Of a stretch of DNA of 64,000 nt, positions 57,105-64,000 are shown piece by piece. Numbering within the stretch: the stretch's first letter is position 1; every line of letters starts with the position of its first letter. The position numbers and the translations under genes were made by a program. The DNA comes from Tenrec ecaudatus (Eukaryota > Chordata > Mammalia > Afrosoricida > Tenrecidae), in contig NC_134542.1 in NCBI RefSeq assembly GCF_050624435.1, forward strand, positions 10,933,497-10,997,496. Reading direction: 5' to 3'. The notes below the pieces were generated by a model, which did no database searches, was not told where the DNA came from, and was given only the letters and a program-made list of their open reading frames with translations.

Positions 57105-57296
57105 CAGCAGTTCTCAACCTTTGGGTCAAGACCCCTTTGGAGGTTGAACAACCCTCTCACAGGGTCGCCCAATTCGTAACAGTAGCAAAATGACAGTGAT
57201 GAAGTAGCAACGAAAATAATTGTATGGTTGGGGTGTCATGACAACATGAGGGACTGTATTAAAGGGTGGTAGCATCAGGAAGGTTGAGAACCACTG
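57105..57296 (+). mobile_element. SPIN hAT miniature element
   Basis: It runs CAGCAGTTCTCAACC to GGTTGAGAACCACTG with 'aagacccctttggaggttga', 'tcgtaacagtagcaaaatga' and 'gaagtagcaacgaaaataat'. The flanks CTCTAGAG and GACTACAG agree at 5 of 8 positions, so the TSD is uncertain. Confidence 0.9.
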
Positions 57297-57420
57297 GACT
57301 ACAGGGTGACAGGTGGTGGGACGAGGGGCCGGCAGAATTTGGAATTGTCACCCAAACCGAGCCAGAGCCTAAGGCGAAAATCCTCTAGAGCCCCCCCCCC
57401 CTTCCTTCCCACAGTCCCAT

Positions 57421-57443
57421 GGAGAGAGAGAGAGAGAGAGAGA
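57421..57443. repeat. (GA)n microsatellite
   Basis: A GA repeat of about 11 units following a C-rich run. Confidence 0.9.
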
Positions 57444-57829
57444 CCAATTGTCCTCCACTCCGAGTGACTCTGAGGGCATGTCTAATTCATCGGCCCACCG
57501 CCTGTAATGACTTCGCCCCTGGAAGATCGCAAAGGTTTGGGGCGGGGAGTTTGCAGGGAGGTATGCAGCCCAGAGGCAGCCTTTCCATTCACTCTTCCTT
57601 TTAAAAGCAACTTCCATAACACTAGAGAGCAGGCGATAAGACAGGGATCAGAGGCAGGAACGGTCTCCCACAAAAGCAATAAGGTGCATGGGGAAAGGGG
57701 GCAGGCCTCATGCAGCTTGCAGACAAAGCACCAAAGCCCGAGGCATGAGAGTCAGTGGGGCAGATGCCAAGCAGGCCGACCACCCCCTCCCCTCAGGTAG
57801 CAGGTTGCTGGAATCACCACTCTCTGCTC

Positions 57830-58010
57830 ATGAAAACCCATAGTCACTGCCCATAGCTGCCTTGGAGCACCGGGTAGATTTGCCCCTATGGGTTTCTGAG
57901 ACCTTAATTCGCCATGGGAGTAGGAAGCCTCATCTTTCTCCCTCAGAGAAGTTGGTGGTTTTAAACTGCTGACCTTGCAGTTAGCAGCCTAACCCCCTCT
58001 GCCCCCCAGG
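57830..58010 (-). mobile_element. AfroSINE
   Basis: 'ctatgggtttctgagacct', 'gccatgggagtaggaagcct', 'cttgcagttagcagcctaac'. Confidence 0.85.
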
Positions 58011-58364
58011 GCTTGCCCTGGGCCCAGATGGCATCTCTGAGCAGGCAGCCTGCGGCCAGGTGTGGGGCATGGACCACGTGACTTGCAGCTTCATACTGCC
58101 GGCTGACACTGGTCCCCTGCTTCTGGTGGCTCTGGAATAGAATCCAACTCACAATGACCCCTGTGTGCAGAGCGCACCTTCTCTACAAGTTCACGGCTCG
58201 GGCAGTGACCAGACCTTTCTGTGGAGGCACCCCTGGATGTGTGCAACCCCTGCCAACCCCTTCCCTGAGGCACTGATGACAGCACCCAGGGACTCTGCCC
58301 AGAGTTAGAACCCTGCACACTCCTCCCTTATAGGAAGGACGCTGCAGGCACACAGTCTTACTCA

Positions 58365-58475
58365 GGACCGCTAACTACAAGGTCAGTGGTTCAAAACCAC
58401 CGGCTTCTCTGAGGGAGAAAGATGGTGCTTTCGATCCCAGAAAGAGTTACAGTCTCGGAACCTCAGAGGGGTGCT
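58365..58475 (+). mobile_element. AfroSINE fragment
   Basis: 'actacaaggtcagtggttca', 'aaaaccaccggcttctctga', 'gggagaaagatggtgctttc', 'gttacagtctcggaacctca'. Confidence 0.8.
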
Positions 58476-58729
58476 CCACTCCCTGACTTTTCACTCTGGC
58501 CTCTTTGACTACCATGGGGGCTGGTCTCACGCCTCCTAAACAGGCTTTGCAAATTCTTGTCCGCCTGGGAGGTAAACCAACAACCTCAGGAGCCCATCCA
58601 AGTCTTAGTCTTTTTTTTTTTTTTCTTGCCCTGGTTGACTTTTGGGTACATACTGCCCTCTTGTGGCCAAATACACTTACTAGCATAGTTCTCAGCATCT
58701 GTTATTATTATATATATTTTTAATCACAA

Positions 58730-58938
58730 AACCCGAAATGCATTGCCATCTACTCTAGTCCAACGCATAGCAACCCTATTGACAGGGTAGAACTATCCCC
58801 TTTGAGTTTCGGAGACTGTAACTCTATATGGGAGTAGAAAGCCTCATCTTTCTCCTGCAGGGAGGCTGGTGATTCCAAACTGCTGACCTTGCAGTTAGCA
58901 GCCTAATGCTTAACCACTATGCTACTGAGGCTCCTTAC
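58730..58938 (-). mobile_element. AfroSINE, near full length
   Basis: 'cgcatagcaaccctattgac', 'gagactgtaactctatatgg', 'gagtagaaagcctcatcttt', 'accttgcagttagcagccta'. Confidence 0.88.
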
Positions 58939-59177
58939 ATCTGTTCAAGGACAGCGAACCCCGAAGCTTTCTATACCCCTTACAGGAATGAACACAGGAA
59001 GATGGGGCGGGAGAAGAAACAGGACTATTTACCAAGAATGTCCTCCTAGGCTAGCATAGTCGGGAAAGTTCTGAAGATAGCCCTGATAGTGGCCCTGCCC
59101 AGAGCTTTGAATATTAAACAAAGCAGAATAAAATATCCAAGTCCAAAGGCCCTCAGGTGGACAATTTTACCTTCTGA

Positions 59178-59390
59178 GGGAGCCCTGGTGGCCCAGTGGG
59201 TAAGCAGTCTGCTGCTACCTAAAGGGCTTGGTCCGAGCCCAGCAGCTGCTCCGAGGGAGAATGTGGCCGTGTGCTCCAGTTACAATGTGCAGCTTTGGAA
59301 ACCCCACGGGGCAGGTCTAATCTGTGTCTGTCCTATTAGCTATGAGTTGGAATTGACTCAATGGCAATGGTTGGTTCAATGGAATCGGAC
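59178..59390 (+). mobile_element. AfroSINE, near full length
   Basis: 'gggagccctggtggcccagt', 'ccagcagctgctccgaggga', 'gagttggaattgactcaatg'. Confidence 0.88.
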
Positions 59391-59589
59391 GTGTTACATA
59401 AAGGGAACTTGGAAAGTAAGTGTGACTTGTGTGTGTCAGTGTACGGCTTGCTCTGTAGGGTTTTCAATGGCTGTGAATGGTGTACACGTGGCATCTGACC
59501 TTCTCTGACTTCACAAGGAGTGAGGATCCAACTCAGGCACCTGGTGCCAATTCCCACCAGGCAGAGGTCGGACCGCCTCCACCCTCTAG

Positions 59590-60040
59590 CCTTTTAACCC
59601 TATGCTGGCATCCACCATCCCTCCCATGGCAATCTACTTCTCTGCTGGATTAGGCCATTCATTATGATGGCCACAGACTCACAGACAGTACCGCACTCAC
59701 AATTACGGGGTTTATTAGGAAAGTTAGCAGGTTGCGATTCAGGATCAGAAATGTTAAGGATATAGTTCTTTTGACAGAAGTATCTGTTCTAGGCTGTGCT
59801 GTGTCTGTTCTTCACCCACTCTGAAAGTCAGCCTCCCTGTCCAAAGGACTCAGCTCTGACTCAGCTGTCATGTCTGTAGGCACCACCTCTCCACACAAGG
59901 TTCTTGGGGTCCAAAAGGCATTCTCTGCTCTTGACCCTTCTTTCTTAATGGTTCTGAGATTCCCAACTTCCTTCTTCTGAGATGGCTTACTGTAGGTTGG
60001 CAAAAACTGACCAATCCCTGCTTTAGAGACCCATACACCT
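59590..60040 (-). mobile_element. LTR-like element, family B
   Basis: Read on the minus strand it contains 'caacctgctaactttcct', AATAAA and a later 'ctgtgagtctgtggccatca', in the same order as the copy at 63046-63690 ('taacctgctccctttgct', AATAAG, 'ctgtgagttctgtgcgtgga'). The polyadenylation-like signal suggests an LTR. The ends are not defined. Confidence 0.5.
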
Positions 60041-60084
60041 TATTTGCATGTGTCTACTCAGTCTTCTGCTGAGAGCTACAACAT

Positions 60085-60308
60085 GAAGGCTCAGTCACAC
60101 ACCCTCGCTGCCATCCAGTGCATGCTGATCCTGAGCAACCCTGGAGGACGAAGGGGAATCACTCCTTGGATTTCCGAGACTATAAATGTCTACGGGAGCA
60201 GAGAGCCTCATCTTTCTCCGGAGGAGTGGCTGGTGGGTTTGAACCTCCCACCTTGCAGTGAACAGCCTGGTGCTGAAATCTAGCCCTCAGTGCCTCCAGG
60301 GGTCCCCA
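60085..60308 (-). mobile_element. AfroSINE, near full length
   Basis: 'ctcgctgccatccagtgcat', 'ctacgggagcagagagcctc', 'tggctggtgggtttgaacct'. Confidence 0.85.
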
Positions 60309-60340
60309 GGCATTCCTGTTGGAGGCCCAGCCCACCACTA

Positions 60341-60546
60341 GGTGCCTCTCCCTAAGGGTCTCACTGCTTTCTGTACCCTTGGTCCTGGAGGTGCATCTTG
60401 GTTTCCATCCAACTCAAAGGCCAGTAACGTAGGGCGAACGTGTGGAGTTTCCCATGCCACTTCAAACTCAGGATCTGTACTTGCCATCTCTGTGAAAGAT
60501 GAATCGACTGCCGCCTCCTTCTTCTGCCGCTCCTGGAGCTGCCTGT
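60341..60546 (-). CDS. coding-like fragment, unrecognised, abutting SUMO2 retrocopy
   Basis: The minus strand is open with natural codon use from the SUMO2 insertion point down to a stop near 60340. Phrases include [19 protein letters not shown] and [21 protein letters not shown]. The charged start suggests a helix. I could not match it to a family. It may be the 3' part of an older retrocopy cut by the SUMO2 insertion, or a chance ORF. Confidence 0.3.
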
Positions 60547-61520
60547 GTGCTCGTTTGGTGCGGACCTGGTACCTCTTTTGTGAAGCAGCAGCTGAGGAGA
60601 CTTCGGCGCTCGCCATGGCCGACAAGAAACCCAAGGAAGGAGTCAAGACAGAACAACGATCATATTAATTTGAAGGTGGCGGGGAAGGATGGTTCCGTGG
60701 TGCAGTTTAAGATTAAGAGGCATATGCCACTTAGCAAACTAATGAAAGCCTATTGTGAACGACAGGGTTTGTCAATGAGGCAGATCAGATTCCGATTTGA
60801 CGGACAGCCAATCAATGAAACAGACACACCTGCACAGTTGGAAATGGAGGATGAAGATACAATTGATGTGTTCCAGCAGCAGACAGGAGGCGTCTTCTAA
60901 AAGGGAGCCTGCTCCTTTCCTCCAGAAGTCTCTTCCCACCTACCAAGAATCCATTCTCTATTAGAAAACCACAATTTGGTTGCACCACCTCCTGACGACT
61001 ACAGTGTAGTTTTCTCTTATTTCCCCTTCCCCATTCCTTTATTGTACATAAAGTAACTGGTGCATGTGCACACGCATATTGCATTTTCCCCTTTGTTTAT
61101 TTTGTTTTTGTTTTTTTACTAAATGGCCAATGGTATGTTTTGATCGACACCAAGTGGAGATGGGATGGGGAAACACTGGCTCTGTGAAAACCCCCCCTTC
61201 GCCATCAGCGGCATGCTCACTCAGCTCCTCTCTCTATATTCCAGTAAGTTATTTTGCTCTCACTGTTTAACAAAAACAAAAAACAACGACATAAAAAAAT
61301 CCTTGCATACCTTGTTGGATTGGAGAATTTTAATGTTTTTCATTTATCATTGTAAAACCAAGGACAATTTTATAACTTTTTTTGTACGTAGCTGTTACAT
61401 GTAGGGCAATCTGTCTTTAAGTAGGGGTAAATTACTCTCAAAGAAATGAAGCCTGGATAGTTTTCCCTTCAAGTCAAGCGTCTTGTTGTTTAAATAAACT
61501 TCTTGTTTAAAATCAAAAAA
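60545..61520 (+). pseudogene. SUMO2: SUMO2 processed pseudogene, frameshifted
   Basis: An intronless copy of SUMO2 mRNA with 5' UTR, ATG at 60615, a long 3' UTR, AATAAA at 61493-61498 and an A tail near 61515-61520. It encodes [13 protein letters not shown], then loses two bases (near 60650) so the original frame stops at 60668. The rest continues in another frame to 60900 with the ubiquitin-fold segment ([39 protein letters not shown]) and the C-terminal QQQTGGVF including the Gly-Gly needed for conjugation in the family. As it stands it cannot make normal SUMO2. Differences seen against the human protein from memory include E4K, Q to K in VAGKDGS and a final F for Y. No TSD was identified. 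Confidence 0.92.
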
Positions 61521-62620
61521 TGAGTCTTCTTCTTCTCCTCCCTCCCCTCCCACTTGGTTCCTCTCCCCTCTCCTCCCCCTCTCCCTTCCTTTCCCAGACC
61601 TTGGTGACTTGTGCCTTGTAATTGGGGCTTAGGAGGAGGAGCATTTAATCATCCTAGCACATTTGTCCACCCCCTCCCTCTGTTGAGTAGTTGAGCCCGA
61701 GGGGAAAGGGTGGGCTCTGCTGGAGAAACAGTAGCTCAGTGGTCTCCAGCCTCAGGGCAGGGATGCCTAGCTACAGAGATGGGGCACAGGCCTTTCAAAT
61801 CTAGTTGTGGAGACATCTTCCTTTGTTTGAAGACATGGGGAGTGCGTTGGGGTGGGGAGAGGCCTTGTAATTGGCCCCTACTTTCCCCCACTCTCCAGGC
61901 CACTCAGATCCGAACCCTGCCCCATCATCACAGCTCTGCTTGTAGGACCTCTCCATGTGGCTGAATCTCAGCACTGTGCCTGCCTCCTCCCCAGGAGCTC
62001 CCCCCCCCCCCCCGCCCACCTCCCTCCCTCCCTCCTTCCCATCCTCCCTGTTGAGTTGGATACCTGAGCTCTGACAACGTGCTCTTTCCAGAGGCCCTTG
62101 CACACTGCCTGGTTCCCCAGGGCTCTCCCTCTCCATCCCCTTTGGGAGCTGCTCCTCCTGGGCCCGTTCTGAGTCCCAGACCTGCACTTCTGACTCAGCA
62201 CCTGCATGGAGGTGACTCATAGGTACTTCCAACTCCACCTGAGGACATCTCAATGCACAGCCTCAGCAAGGCATTGTTCCTCCCCTCCCCCAGGTCCCCC
62301 AGGTCAGAACCTGGAGCTATTCTTGGCCCCTCCTCTCCCTCTCACTTACCACGGCTGCCACCCCTACCCCGACTACCCATTTCATCTTTAGGGCCTTTCT
62401 AAAGATAAGTCAAATCATTGACTTCTTTCTAGCTCCAAAGCCACAGCACCATCCCAGCCTTGGACACCTCTATTACACCAGCCTCCTAATGGGTTTCCTC
62501 ATCTCATTAAGCCATAGCCTTTGGGACTCCCAGCAAAAGATGGGACTTCATAAGAAGGTGGGGGAAGAGATTCAGCTCCTTGTGACTGTTAACTGGTTAA
62601 TTGTGATGTCCACCCTGCTG
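61521..62620. other. C/T-rich unassigned sequence
   Basis: Pyrimidine-rich tracts at 61526-61600 and 61980-62050. No gene or repeat recognised. The 150-codon minus ORF at 61801-62253 runs over these tracts and has no domain. Confidence 0.35.
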
Positions 62621-62641
62621 GGTATAAAATCAGCCACCTCA

Positions 62642-63027
62642 TGCTCACCTTCCTGACATGCTCACCAAAGACCAAATGGGTGGGGAGAAGGGGGAGAGAG
62701 GGAAAACCAATTGCAATGATCGACCTATAACCCCCTGAGGAAAAACAACAGGAACATGGGTGAAGAGAAACAGCAGCAGACAGCATAAGATATGAAAATA
62801 AAAATAATTTATAATTTTTTTCATAAAATAAAGGTTCATAAGGGTGGGACAGTGGGGGAGGGAGGGAAAGAAAGAGGAGCTGATACCAAGGGCTCAAACA
62901 GAAAGAAAAGGTTTTGAAAATGATGATGGCAACATATATACAGATGTGCTCGAGACAATGGATGTATGGATTGTTAATAAGAGCTGGAAGAGCCCTCAAT
63001 AAAATGATTTATTAAAAAAATAATAAA
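62642..63027 (+). mobile_element. L1 3' end with 5' inversion and TSD
   Basis: The first 20-25 bp ('tgctcaccttcctgaca') are the reverse complement of an upstream L1 3' UTR part seen near 52276. From about 62670 the element is in direct orientation ('gctgataccaagggctcaaa', 'gttaataagagctggaagag', AATAAA, A-rich tail). The 18-bp flanks ATAAAATCAGCCACCTCA (62624-62641) and ATAAAAGCAGCAATCTCA (63028-63045) match at 15 positions. Confidence 0.72.
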
Positions 63028-63045
63028 ATAAAAGCAGCAATCTCA

Positions 63046-63690
63046 GAAGCAAGACGGGGATCTCACTACCAGCAAGAGAGGAGAGCTAATAGTGGAGCAT
63101 GTCCTTGGGATGCTGGGATCCCTGCAAGTCCTTTGAACCTCCTGAGTCCAGAGACACCATCTGTGACACCAGAAGAGAGGCAGAGCAGCAGCGGAACCAG
63201 GAGCCCGAGCCTGAGCCAGAGCAGTGGGCTTCCCAGCTCACAGAGCAAGTACAGCCGAGTGTTACCACTTGTGGAGTAGAGAGCCTTTGGCACATAATTG
63301 GGAGAGATGGGTTTGCTGACCCATGGAGCTGGAGCTGAATGTCTTCGGACTGAGACTTAGGGTGGAGTGGCATGCCTTTTAGATATTTATTGGCTTAAAG
63401 GAGCTGTGTGACATTACCTGAACAGGGCAGAGGTCAAGCCCAATGGCTGAGAGCTAGAGTGAGGCCTGCCTGTGGGCACAGCAAAGAAAAAACATCCCGA
63501 CGGAACAACTTTCTCCAGAGCATGTCTCACCTGAACTGTAACCTGCTCCCTTTGCTAATAAGCCCCATAGCTGGGAGTATCATCTGTGAGTTCTGTGCGT
63601 GGATTGCAATGAATTCTAGAGCCCAGCACAGATGTAGAGAGCCAGGAGAGGGCTAGCTGGTGTCAGAATTGGTTTCAGGAGGATGGAGGC
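63046..63690 (+). mobile_element. LTR-like element, family B
   Basis: The plus-strand copy of the repeat at 59590-60040. It holds 'ttgggagagatgggtttgct', 'gtgtgacattacctgaacag', 'gctaataagccccatagctg' and 'gagagccaggagagggctag'. The left end directly follows the L1 TSD. Boundaries and TSD are not determined. Confidence 0.45.
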
Positions 63691-64000
63691 ATGTCTGACT
63701 CTACCCTACATCCCCACCAGACTAGTGGCGGTCATCAATCTTCTAAGCCAGGAAAAGTCAGACCATTTCCTCAGTTTCCACAAGTGTAGATCTTTTGACC
63801 CCGTGTCTATCTTTATCAAGATGCTGTGTATTTTGCTCTGTGTGTTCAGAAAGTCTGCTTCTCTGGAAGCATATAATAATCAGGTTAGGGTTGTTTTTTT
63901 TGCCTTCCAGCTAAGAGTACAAAGTCTGGGGATTATACACCATCACTCTTGAACTTCTAACAGCTTTATAGATCTGGCATTAGTTATGTAACCATGATTA
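63691..64000. other. unassigned sequence
   Basis: No gene or repeat recognised before the window ends. Confidence 0.35.

Noticed and set aside
60499-60900. 133-codon plus ORF as a SUMO2-like gene with a new N-terminus
   Set aside because: Its first 50 codons are 5' UTR and out-of-frame SUMO2 codons. The 2-nt deletion explains it better than a new gene.

Overview
The window reads as mammalian nuclear DNA from an afrothere, most probably a tenrec such as Echinops telfairi. Three signals point there. Dozens of tRNA-derived AfroSINE copies occur on both strands. Many 3' fragments of an RTE/BovB-type LINE are present, with their ORF2 C-terminus still recognisable in several copies. Three short hAT elements with the ends and body of SPIN are present; among afrotheres, SPIN is to my knowledge reported from tenrec only. 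The species call is an inference from repeat content.

No complete, intron-containing gene can be supported. The window looks intergenic or deep-intronic and is dominated by layered transposon insertions. Two processed retrocopies of cellular genes are clear. An intact 88-codon retrocopy of C19orf53 (52414-52680) sits inside an L1 3' end and has a perfect 13-bp target-site duplication (TSD). A SUMO2 retrocopy (about 60545-61520) is disabled by a 2-nt deletion near codon 14. Two minus-strand stretches have codon-like composition but were not recognised: 39570-39794, which has a plausible splice acceptor, and 60341-60546, which abuts the SUMO2 insertion.

Layout: 1-1.2 kb holds RTE fragments in both orientations. 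3-12 kb is a mix of AfroSINE, RTE, L1, hAT, SPIN and MIR. 13.8-14.3 kb is a 0.5-kb LTR-like element. 17-18.2 kb holds a SPIN, a SINE/RTE chimera and a (TATC)n array. 18.4-20.6 kb is a long repeat-poor stretch that could contain conserved non-coding DNA. 22.9-35.3 kb carries L1 3' ends, AfroSINEs, a possible LTR and an AT-rich block. 37.4-39.1 kb is a multi-layer nest. 40.5-41.5 kb is an RTE split by the same LTR-like family as at 13.8 kb. 44.8-45.8 kb is an RTE split by unidentified sequence. 49.9-51.4 kb is an RTE split by a solo LTR. 51.7-53.3 kb is RTE, then L1 with the C19orf53 retrocopy. 53.3-60.3 kb is AfroSINE-rich with a SPIN. 60.5-61.5 kb is the SUMO2 retrocopy, flanked at a distance by two copies of another LTR-like family. 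62.6-63.0 kb is an L1 with a 5' inversion.

The nesting gives a relative order: AfroSINE and RTE copies act as targets, and SPIN, L1 and LTR elements landed in them later. Repeat boundaries without a TSD are approximate, about 10-20 bp. I found no operon, CRISPR array, RNA gene or undescribed multi-gene system.
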